A DNA stretch of 64,000 bases from JAGSPQ01 sp038206395 (lineage in GTDB: Bacteria > Myxococcota > Myxococcia > Myxococcales > Myxococcaceae): the NCBI GenBank assembly GCA_038206395.1, contig JBBRAX010000029.1, forward strand, positions 1 through 64,000, read 5' to 3'. The notes under the pieces were generated by a model. That model saw only the letters and a program-made list of their open reading frames with translations. It had not been told where the DNA came from and ran no database searches. Below are positions 43,227 through 49,864 of the stretch, piece after piece (position 1 is the stretch's first letter; each line of letters begins with the position of its first letter). The position numbers and the translations under genes are program-made.

Positions 43227-44621
43227 TCAACTCCGCGCCGTGGCGACCGGCAGTGCAGCGGTTTCGGAGGGCGGCGTCACGATGCGGGCCTGGCCTCCCT
43301 GCAGTGGCGCGTTGGGGAGTCCGTAGCGGATGAAGTTCCAGATGAAGGCCGCGGCGCCGGTGGTGAAGAGGCTCGCCGCGAGGATCAGCCCCCAGAAATG
43401 CACCGCCACCTCCTTCTGCACAGTGAGGAAGTCCATGCCCGCCCGGCGCTCCAGCACCACCTGGGACACTCCGGCGACCGCGAAGGCCAGAGTCATGGCT
43501 GTCATGCCCACGTTCGTGGTCCAGAACGCGAAGCCGGCGGTGACGTGGTCGTAGAGCTTGCGTCCCGTCATCAGCGGCATCGCGTAGGTGATGATGCCCA
43601 GGATCAGCATCGCGTAGGCGCCCCAGAAGGCCATGTGCCCGTGCATCGCGGTGACCAGCGTGCCGTGCGTGTACATGTTCACCTGCGGCAGCGTGTGGGC
43701 GAAGCCTAAGAACCCGGCGCCCACGAAGCTCATGAAGGCGCAGCCCACCGTCCACAGCAAGGCGACGCGGTTGGGGTGCGTGCGGCCGCCCTTCTTCGCC
43801 ATCGAGAAGGCGTAGATGGCCATGCCCAGGAAGGCGAGCGGCTCGAGCGCGCTGAACACCCCGCCCACGAGCAGCCAGTACCGGGGCGTGCCGATGTAAT
43901 AGTAGTGGTGGCCCATTCCGAGGATGCCAGAGAGGAAAGTGAAGCCGACGATCACGTAGAGCCACTTCTCGATGATCTCCCGGTCGACACCGGTCAGCTT
44001 GATCAGCAGGTACGAGAGGATCGCACCCATGATCAGCTCCCACACGCCCTCGACCCACAGGTGCACCACCCACCAGCGCCAGAAGCTGTCGATGGTCTGG
44101 TTGTCGGTGGGGATCATGCCAGGCAGGTAGAGCAGCGCCGCCGAGAGCAGGCCGAAGAACAACACCATCACGGTGGTCGATTTGCGCTCGCTCTTCCACA
44201 CCGTCCACCCGATGTTGGCGACGAACAGCAGCACGTCGATCACCACGAGGAAGTCGAGGGGCCGAGGGATCTCGAGGAACTTGCGGCCCTCCCACCAGTT
44301 GAAGTGGAAGCCGATGATTGCGGTCACGCCCACCACGACGAAGGCCACCAGCTGCACCCAGGCCAGCCGCGGCCAGGCAAGCTCGCGGTCGCACTCGTCG
44401 GGGATGATCCAGTACGCAGAGCCCATGAAGCCCGCGAGCATCCACATCACCAGCAGATTGGTGTGAGAGGCGCGAGCGGTGTTGAAGGGGATCCACGGGT
44501 GCAGCACGTCGAGGCCCGTGTGCGCGAAGGCCATGATGAAGCCGTAGATGATCTGCAGCGAGAACAGCAACATGCACGTGGCGAAGAAGCCCCACGCGAC
44601 CTTCTGACTCTTGAACTTCAT
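43227..44621 (-). CDS. norB: Nitric oxide reductase large subunit (cNOR)
   Basis: 464-aa integral membrane haem-copper oxidase superfamily protein with about 12 membrane segments. It reduces NO to N2O at a haem b3-FeB site. Ligand-region motifs are visible: RASHTNLLVMWML, VVHLWVEGVWELIMGAIL, GMGHHYYYIGTP and THGTLVTAMHGHMAFWG. There is no N-terminal quinol-oxidising extension, so it needs NorC. ATG at 44621 overlaps the norC stop by 4 nt; upstream in-frame readings are cytochrome-gene shadow. Confidence 0.96.
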   Translation of the reverse strand: MKFKSQKVAWGFFATCMLLFSLQIIYGFIMAFAHTGLDVLHPWIPFNTARASHTNLLVMWMLAGFMGSAYWIIPDECDRELAWPRLAWVQLVAFVVVGVTAIIGFHFNWWEGRKFLEIPRPLDFLVVIDVLLFVANIGWTVWKSERKSTTVMVLFFGLLSAALLYLPGMIPTDNQTIDSFWRWWVVHLWVEGVWELIMGAILSYLLIKLTGVDREIIEKWLYVIVGFTFLSGILGMGHHYYYIGTPRYWLLVGGVFSALEPLAFLGMAIYAFSMAKKGGRTHPNRVALLWTVGCAFMSFVGAGFLGFAHTLPQVNMYTHGTLVTAMHGHMAFWGAYAMLILGIITYAMPLMTGRKLYDHVTAGFAFWTTNVGMTAMTLAFAVAGVSQVVLERRAGMDFLTVQKEVAVHFWGLILAASLFTTGAAAFIWNFIRYGLPNAPLQGGQARIVTPPSETAALPVATARS

Positions 44622-45313
44622 CGGGCGACCTCTTTCTGAGACGTCAGGAAAGCGACGACCTCGGTGATCTGAGCGTCGGTAAGGGGGAGCTTCGGCATCT
44701 TCGAGTCGGCCTTCACCGAGAGCGGATCTCGGATGCGCCGCTCCAGATAGGCGGCGTCGAAGCGTGAGCCGACACCGTCGAGGGCGGGGCCCACCGTGCC
44801 GCCGGCGCCATCGAGCGCGTGGCAGGCGATGCACAGCTGCGCGAAGATCTCGGGTCGCTTCGGCGCTTCGGGGGACGCGGCGCGCGCGGCCATGGCTCCA
44901 AGGGTCGGCTTCGCGGGAAAGCCGTTCAGATCCACCTTGCCCGCCCACTCGAAGAACGCCACCAGGTCGCTGATCTCCTCGTCCTTGAAGTGATAGTTCG
45001 TCATCTTCCGCTCGCCCGGAAAGAGCGCCTCGGGATCCTTGAGCTGCGCGCTGATGAAGGCTGCGCCACGGCGATCGAAGACCTTCGTCAGCTCGGGCGC
45101 GTAGTAGGCCCCCTCACCGAAGAGGGTGTGGCAGCCCATGCAGTTGTTGTCTTCCCAGAGGTGCTTGCCTCGCTTCACGCTGTCGGTGATCGCGGCGGCG
45201 TTCGTCCGCGCCGGGATCTGTTGAAAGGTGTCCCAGGTGAGGCCGAGGAAGATGGCCGTACACACCACCGTCCCCCCAAGGAAGAACGCCCTGGCTGCTG
45301 ATTTGGAAAGCAT
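44618..45313 (-). CDS. norC: NorC with two haem c sites
   Basis: 231-aa membrane-anchored cytochrome c partner of NorB: anchor ARAFFLGGTVVCTAIFLGLT, then CMGCH (58-62) with GEGAYYAPELTKVFDRRGAA and the rest of the normal NorC domain. A second c-type domain carries CIACH (161-165) and the distal Met in KMPKLPLTD. The usual NorC is about 150 aa with one haem; here an extra cytochrome c domain is fused at the C-terminus. Start ATG 45313 (an in-frame TTG at 45319 is possible). A conserved dyad lies 9 nt upstream. Confidence 0.92.
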   Translation of the reverse strand: MLSKSAARAFFLGGTVVCTAIFLGLTWDTFQQIPARTNAAAITDSVKRGKHLWEDNNCMGCHTLFGEGAYYAPELTKVFDRRGAAFISAQLKDPEALFPGERKMTNYHFKDEEISDLVAFFEWAGKVDLNGFPAKPTLGAMAARAASPEAPKRPEIFAQLCIACHALDGAGGTVGPALDGVGSRFDAAYLERRIRDPLSVKADSKMPKLPLTDAQITEVVAFLTSQKEVAR

Positions 45314-45322
45314 GGCCAACCG

Positions 45323-45343
45323 CTAATTCACCGAACATGCCAG
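45323..45343 (-). promoter_or_regulatory. Shared 21-bp upstream element of norC
   Basis: 15 of 21 positions match the element before the norE-like gene (46207-46227), and both end exactly 9 nt before their start codons. The core on the minus strand is TTCGGTGAAT, preceded by CTGGCA. It is a probable operator or promoter of the norCBQD unit. Confidence 0.5.
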
Positions 45344-45400
45344 CGGCGCTACCGAGGGAGCCAGATGTCTGTGTTTCTGAATGGAACGTTGCCCGCGCAG

Positions 45401-45616
45401 CTATCGCCCCGAGAGCACCGCCAGCAGCGCCGTCACGACCAGCACGCCTGCGGCGAAGCCCGCTGCGTGGAGCCGGTGGGCCCCGCGCAGTTCCATGAAC
45501 TCGAGTCCGACCAACAGCGCCTTTGTCGCCGCGAGGCCCAGCGCCACGCCAAACTGACCGAAGGCAAAGGAGCTCAGCGCCAGGCCGACCAGGAGCACCC
45601 AGGTGACTCCGCGCAT
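45401..45616 (-). CDS. norF: NorF-like small membrane protein (cytochrome oxidase subunit IV type)
   Basis: 71 aa with two to three hydrophobic segments (GVTWVLLVGLALSSFAFGQF, AAGFAAGVLVVTALLAVL) and the central ATKALLVGLEFMELRGAHRL typical of subunit IV/NorF-like proteins. Its ATG overlaps the norE stop (as ATGA-type coupling). It is usually found beside NorE and supports NOR assembly or activity. It is short but clearly coding by context. Confidence 0.75.
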   Translation of the reverse strand: MRGVTWVLLVGLALSSFAFGQFGVALGLAATKALLVGLEFMELRGAHRLHAAGFAAGVLVVTALLAVLSGR

Positions 45617-46197
45617 CAGCCGCCTCCGACGTAGAAAAAGGGGAAGAGGAAGAACCAGACGACGTCGCAGAGGTGCCAGAAGAGCGCGACCGCCGCCACG
45701 GTCTCGACCCCGAGGCGGGGCGCGCGGCCCAGTCGCACCACCAGGCCCGTCAGCAGCACCAGCCCGACCAGCACGTGTGCAAGGTGAAACCCGCTGCCCA
45801 GATAGAACGCGTCCCAGAAGTCGTTCGAACCCAGTTGGTGGCCTGCGGCGATGTGCTCGGCATAGTCCTTCAGCTTCAGGCCCACAAATCCCAGGCCGCC
45901 CACAGCCGCGGCGATCAGCAGCGCGCGGGCGCTGGCGTCGTGCCCAAGACGGTAGCGGTGCACACCCGCCGCCGCGAGGGCACCGCTGGTGACCAACAAG
46001 AGGGTGAGGGCGAGCCCGGTATTCGCCGAGAGCGCCGCCCGCCCCGCGCCGAACACAGCAGGCTGGCTCGCGCGGAGAACAGCCAGCATGACCAACACGA
46101 TCGCGAAGGTGAGGAGTTCGAGGCCGACGATCAGCCACATCAATACGCCCCCCGGCGGGTCGGAGAGCAGGCGGGGGCCCAACTTGAGACTGCTCAT
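45616..46197 (-). CDS. norE: NorE-like protein (cytochrome c oxidase subunit III family)
   Basis: About 193 aa with five membrane segments of COX III type: GVLMWLIVGLELLTFAIVLV, LGSGFHLAHVLVGLVLLTGL (the conserved H-x-x-H region) and VALFWHLCDVVWFFLFPFFY at the C-terminus. NorE proteins accompany NOR operons and support activity. ATG at 46197 is used (a GTG 12 nt upstream is possible). It forms a two-gene unit with norF and is divergent from the sigma-54 activator. Confidence 0.85.
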   Translation of the reverse strand: MSSLKLGPRLLSDPPGGVLMWLIVGLELLTFAIVLVMLAVLRASQPAVFGAGRAALSANTGLALTLLLVTSGALAAAGVHRYRLGHDASARALLIAAAVGGLGFVGLKLKDYAEHIAAGHQLGSNDFWDAFYLGSGFHLAHVLVGLVLLTGLVVRLGRAPRLGVETVAAVALFWHLCDVVWFFLFPFFYVGGG

Positions 46198-46206
46198 GCG
46201 CTTGGT

Positions 46207-46227
46207 CACATTCAGTGAATGTGCCAG
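46207..46227 (-). promoter_or_regulatory. Palindromic operator-like site before the norE-like gene
   Basis: CACATTCAGTGAATGTG (46207-46223) is a perfect 8-bp inverted repeat around one base, extended to CTGGCA on the minus strand. A variant lies before norC at the same 9-nt distance from the start codon. The TGGCA part resembles a sigma-54 -24 box, but no GC is present at the expected -12 position. Confidence 0.55.
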
Positions 46228-46295
46228 TCACCGCGCATCGCCGGGTCCTCTGATCCTTCTTGCCGATATGAAACGACTATGGTTCACACCCGAAC

Positions 46296-47333
46296 ATGGG
46301 TGGCGTTGCGAATGAAGTGGCGACCTGCACCGAGCCGTTCGAGGTCGGCGGCCGCCTGTGCAAGCGCTGCCGCCGCGAGCCCGAGGCCCGCTCCGCCAGA
46401 CGCTGCAGCCAGATGGTGGTCGAGAGCCCGACGATGCAGCGGGTGCTGGAGAAGGCGGCGACGGTAGCGAACACCGACGCGTCGGTGGTCATCCGTGGCG
46501 AGAGCGGGTCCGGCAAGGAGGTGTTGGCCCGGGCGCTCCACGCCAACTCGACGCGGAAGCTCAAGCCCTTCGTCGCGGTCAACTGCGCAGCGCTGCCAGC
46601 CGAGCTGCTCGAGTCTGAGCTGTTCGGCCACGCGAAGGGCGCCTTCACGGGCGCCGTCTCCGCGAGGAAGGGGTTGTTCGAAGCGGCCAACGAAGGCACC
46701 CTCTTGCTCGACGAGATCGCCGAGATGCCCCTCGCGCTGCAGGCCAAGCTGCTGCGGGTGCTGCAGGACGGCGAGTTGCGGCGGGTCGGAGAGTCCCAGC
46801 CGGTGTACGTCGACGTGCGGGTGATCTGTGCCACCCACCAGAACCTCACCGAGGCGGTGAAGGCGCGCACCTTCCGGGAGGACCTCTATTACCGACTCAA
46901 GGTCTTCACCCTCGTCGTCCCCCCGCTGCGCGAGCGCCGGGAGGATATTCCGGCGCTCGCGAAAATGTTTCTGTTCCAGGAGCACCACCCGACCGAGAAG
47001 TTCAGTTGGGCCGCGCTCGCAGCGCTGTGTGACTACCGCTGGCCGGGCAATGTCCGCGAGCTGGCGAACGCGGTGAAGCACGGCGTGGTTCTCTCGCAAG
47101 GCAATGACGTCGAGCTCAGGCACCTGCCGGACGAGCTGCAGGGCCTGGGCGAGCCGACGGCGCCGGAACCGCCCACGGACGGCGACCTGGTGACTCTCGC
47201 CGAGACGGAGAAGCGCTACGTCCTCAGGGTCTTCGAGGCCTGTAACCGGCAGCAGCAGGAATCGGCCCGCGTGCTGGGCATCGGTCGCACCACGCTGTGG
47301 CGCAAGCTGCGGGACTACGGCGTCAATCCGTAA
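46296..47333 (+). CDS. Sigma-54-dependent activator with Cys-rich N-terminus (probable nor regulator)
   Basis: 345 aa. The AAA+ domain has Walker A GESGSGKE (68-75), GAFTGA (115-120), the sigma-54 contact loop, and Walker B LLLDE. A Fis-type HTH (ESARVLGIGRTTLWRKLRDY) closes the protein. The N-terminus is only about 40 aa and holds four Cys (11, 22, 25 and 37, with CKRC) instead of the GAF domain of NorR or a receiver. These Cys could bind zinc or an iron-sulphur cluster, which would suit NO sensing; this is inferred. It is divergent from norE and 29 nt upstream of the hemerythrin gene. Confidence 0.88.
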   Translation: MGGVANEVATCTEPFEVGGRLCKRCRREPEARSARRCSQMVVESPTMQRVLEKAATVANTDASVVIRGESGSGKEVLARALHANSTRKLKPFVAVNCAALPAELLESELFGHAKGAFTGAVSARKGLFEAANEGTLLLDEIAEMPLALQAKLLRVLQDGELRRVGESQPVYVDVRVICATHQNLTEAVKARTFREDLYYRLKVFTLVVPPLRERREDIPALAKMFLFQEHHPTEKFSWAALAALCDYRWPGNVRELANAVKHGVVLSQGNDVELRHLPDELQGLGEPTAPEPPTDGDLVTLAETEKRYVLRVFEACNRQQQESARVLGIGRTTLWRKLRDYGVNP

Positions 47334-47362
47334 CGGGCACGCGTCGTGCACCCGATGCGGAA

Positions 47363-47866
47363 ATGCCGTTGCCCGTCGTCGAGAGGCTCCGCGCCGAGCG
47401 GCAGACGTTGTTGGCGGCGCTCGACCGCTGCGTCACCGCGGCCGGCGAGGTGGATCTGATTGCTTTCGATGAGTTTCGTCACCGGCTGGTGTGGCTGATC
47501 GCCGTCGAGCAACGCATTCTTCTTCCGGGGCTCGTCGCGCAGCTCGGCGCGCTCAAGTTTCAACACGGAATGCAGCGAGACCACGCCGACCTGATCACCC
47601 TCTGCGTCGCGTCGCCCAACCCGGAGTGGGTCGGCAACCTCGCCGAGTTGCTCGTCAACCACTTCGAGCTCGAAGAGTGCCCCGACGGCCTCCTCGATCT
47701 GGTTACCCTCCACCTGGCCAATCAGCCGGCCATCGCGGAAGCGATCGAGCGACTCCAGCCCCCGAAGCTCCCTCGCTTCGAGGCCGGCGCGGGGGTTCGG
47801 GAGCAGCTTCGTGCGGTGCTATCGGAGGCGGGCCTCAGTGCGCCACCCAACCGGCCAGAGAGGTAG
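47363..47866 (+). CDS. Hemerythrin-like (HHE) protein
   Basis: 167 aa of four-helix type with candidate di-iron ligands: His40 and Glu49 (FRHRLVWLIAVEQRILLPGL), His68 and His74 (FQHGMQRDHADLI), and His100/Glu104 (LLVNHFELEE). HHE proteins bind or sense NO and O2 or repair nitrosylated centres (the YtfE/DnrN group). Its place in the same transcript as the sigma-54 activator supports an NO-related job. ATG at 47363; the longer open frame overlaps the activator gene. Confidence 0.75.
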   Translation: MPLPVVERLRAERQTLLAALDRCVTAAGEVDLIAFDEFRHRLVWLIAVEQRILLPGLVAQLGALKFQHGMQRDHADLITLCVASPNPEWVGNLAELLVNHFELEECPDGLLDLVTLHLANQPAIAEAIERLQPPKLPRFEAGAGVREQLRAVLSEAGLSAPPNRPER

Positions 47867-48002
47867 GCAGCCCGCGTTCCTGGTGTTGGTGTGAGGTCGC
47901 GGGGCCCCAGGCATCCCGCCGGCGCTGGGGCCTGCGCTCCCCACCCCCGTCCCTGATTTCATGGACCTTCGTTGTGCCCGCCGCTTGCTCTGACTGCAGG
48001 GC

Positions 48003-48323
48003 ATGCGAATCGACTTCTTTGCTTCGAGCGTGGTGGGGCGGCGCAGCAACAACGAAGACCGCCTCTGTGTGGATCCCGGGCTGGGGCTGTTCGTGGTCGC
48101 CGATGGAATGGGTGGCTACGAGGGCGGCGAGATCGCCAGCCGGCTCGCGGTCGACGAAGTGCGCGACTTCGTGGCGCGCAACCGGCGCGACCCGGGCGCG
48201 ACCTGGCCCTGTGGAGAAGACAAGAAGCGGGCCTTCGCCGAGAGCCTGTTGCATGCACTGAAAGGCTTCGCCAGATGGGCTCGACGATTCACAAAGCCTT
48301 TGCGAGATGCGCACCACGATTGA
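48003..48323 (+). pseudogene. Truncated PP2C-type protein phosphatase (N-terminal fragment)
   Basis: The first 85 residues match the start of PP2C/Stp phosphatases: MRIDFFASSVVGRRSNNEDR and GLFVVADGMGGYEGGEIASR, which contain the metal-binding NNED and DGMGG motifs. The reading then drifts into an unrelated end (ARRFTKPLRDAHHD), and the other two-thirds of the domain, including later metal ligands, are missing. The break coincides with the antitoxin gene at 48307. The 136 nt before it (47867-48002) contain no gene or clear signal. Confidence 0.7.
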
Positions 48324-48546
48324 GCTGAGCGACCAGCACCGGGCGAAGCTTCTCGAGCGCGCCGCCGAGCGAGGCGAGAAGGGATTCTCTCGAATCGTCC
48401 AGGAGGCGGTCGAACGCTATCTGCTCGAACAGGGCTCCAGGCGAGATCGAGTTCAGGCAGCGGTCGACCTTCGGGGAAGCTTTGGAAAAGTTGCTGCAGA
48501 CGCGCTCGAAGAGTCGGTCGCACTTTCCCGGAGCAAGTGGCGATGA
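48307..48546 (+). CDS. vapB: VapB-type (ribbon-helix-helix) antitoxin
   Basis: 79 aa: MRTTIELSDQHRAKLLERAA then GFSRIVQEAVERYLLEQ form a CopG/RHH-like DNA-binding N-terminus. The C-terminal tail (AADALEESVALSRSKWR) would wrap the toxin. The stop overlaps the ATG of the PIN-domain gene (ATGA coupling), the standard VapBC layout. It is probably intact even though its toxin is interrupted. Confidence 0.8.
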   Translation: MRTTIELSDQHRAKLLERAAERGEKGFSRIVQEAVERYLLEQGSRRDRVQAAVDLRGSFGKVAADALEESVALSRSKWR

Positions 48547-48929
48547 TGATTGCGGACTCCGACGTTCTGATCGACTTCCTTCGAGGAAAGGGGCCGGCGG
48601 CTGACCGGATGCAGATCGAAGTCGGCACCGGAAGGTTGCACACGACCACCGTCACCGCGTTTGAGCTGCTCAGTGGAGCAAAAACTTAAAAAGATGGACA
48701 GAAGGTGGCCACGCTCGTTGCCGCACTGCACGTCTTGCCGCTCGACCTCGGGGCTGCGGAGCATGCTGCGCGGATTCGAGGAGACCTCGAGGAGCAAGGC
48801 CAGGGAATTGGCACGGCCGACTATCTGATCGCCGGCATCTGCCTGGCACAACGAGGCACCTTGCTCACAGGAAATCTGAAGCACTTCAAACGGGTCCCCG
48901 GGCTCAAACTCGGGATGCAGTTGCCGTAA
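48543..48929 (+). pseudogene. vapC: VapC PIN-domain toxin interrupted by an in-frame stop
   Basis: Reads IADSDVLIDFLRGKGPAADR, then TVTAFELLSGAKT, then a TAA stop at 48687-48689. It continues in the same frame, KDGQKVATLVAALHVLPLDL, through GTADYLIAGICLAQRGTLLT to LGMQLP. All PIN acidic positions (Asp in DSDVLID, Glu in AFELL, Asp in GTADYLI) survive on either side of the stop. Only this one codon breaks the gene; the end is otherwise complete at 129 codons. Confidence 0.8.
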
Positions 48930-48941
48930 CGGGCTGCCGAG

Positions 48942-48980
48942 CGACAGCTAACCAAACCGCTTTCGCAGCAACGCGTTCAC
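48942..48980. repeat. Right direct repeat of the nor island (attR-like)
   Basis: Partner of 40437-40475. It covers the stop and last 10 codons of the EamA transporter gene plus the CGACAGCT that at the left edge belongs to the glpD 3' end. The simplest reading is that glpD and the transporter gene were convergent neighbours and the junction was duplicated when about 8.5 kb was inserted. Confidence 0.7.
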
Positions 48981-49787
48981 CGGCCCGAGCGCGATCAAGA
49001 TCGCCGAGCCGACGTAGAAGCGCACCGACAGCTTCTCGCTCTCAGGCCAGATCAGCACCGCGGCGACCATCGCGTAGACGGGCTCGAGCGTGACGGCGAC
49101 AGCCAGCGTGTAAGGCGACAGCACCTTGAGCACGCGCAGGCTCCACATCCACGGCAGCACCGTGCAGATGACGACGAGCACCGACAGCAGCGCCGCGTCG
49201 TTCAGCGACAGCTCCCACGGCGGCACGAAGGTCTCGGGCCAGAAGACGAAGAAGAGGCTGGTGAGCAGCGCCGCTCCGAAGAGCTCGTAGAAGGTGACCC
49301 GCTCTGCCGCTTCCGTTCGGGCGAGCACGCCGTTGAAGGTCCCGAACGCGGCCGAGAACAGCGCCGAGCCCAGGCCCAGCGCCCAGCCCAGCGGCTCGAC
49401 CTTCGCCTCGAACCGCAGCAGCACGATGACGCCGACGACCGCGAGCCCACCCAACACCAACTCGTAGGCGCGCACCGGCCGCTTGAAGACGAGTGGCTCG
49501 AAGATGGCGGTGAAAAAAGTCAGCGACGAAAGGCACAGCACGGCCACCGAGACGCCAGCGACCTTGATGCACCCGTAGAAGAGCAGCCAGTGGGCGCCGA
49601 CCAGCGTGCCGACGCCGAAGAGGCGCGCGACGCGGGCTTGCCGGAAGCCGAGGCCCTTGACCACCAGCACGCCGCCCATGATCACCACCACCGACCAGAT
49701 GCGGTACCAGACCAGCGGCAGCGCTTGAATCGAGATGCTCTTTCCCAAGATGGCCGTAAAGCCCCAGATGAACACCGTGAGGTGCAT
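48948..49787 (-). CDS. EamA/DMT-family transporter
   Basis: About 279 aa with ten predicted membrane segments arranged as two EamA repeats (LTVFIWGFTAILGKSISIQA; LTFFTAIFEPLVFKRPVRAY; TLEPVYAMVAAVLIWPESEK). The likely function is export or exchange of a small metabolite; the substrate is not evident. The start is uncertain: ATG at 49787 is the first Met after the upstream stop codon at 49865, but an unseen non-ATG start slightly upstream (SSKAAYAL) is possible. Confidence 0.85.
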   Translation of the reverse strand: MHLTVFIWGFTAILGKSISIQALPLVWYRIWSVVVIMGGVLVVKGLGFRQARVARLFGVGTLVGAHWLLFYGCIKVAGVSVAVLCLSSLTFFTAIFEPLVFKRPVRAYELVLGGLAVVGVIVLLRFEAKVEPLGWALGLGSALFSAAFGTFNGVLARTEAAERVTFYELFGAALLTSLFFVFWPETFVPPWELSLNDAALLSVLVVICTVLPWMWSLRVLKVLSPYTLAVAVTLEPVYAMVAAVLIWPESEKLSVRFYVGSAILIALGPVNALLRKRFG

Positions 49788-49864
49788 CAGGGCATAGGCA
49801 GCCTTCGACGAAAGGTTGGCGGCCCCGACCGGCGGTGCGGTCGAGGCCTCAGACGCTGCTGAAG

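Noticed and set aside
46268..46315. 15-codon ORF overlapping the start of the sigma-54 activator
   Set aside because: Overlapping frame without a ribosome-binding site; the activator start at 46296 is adequate.
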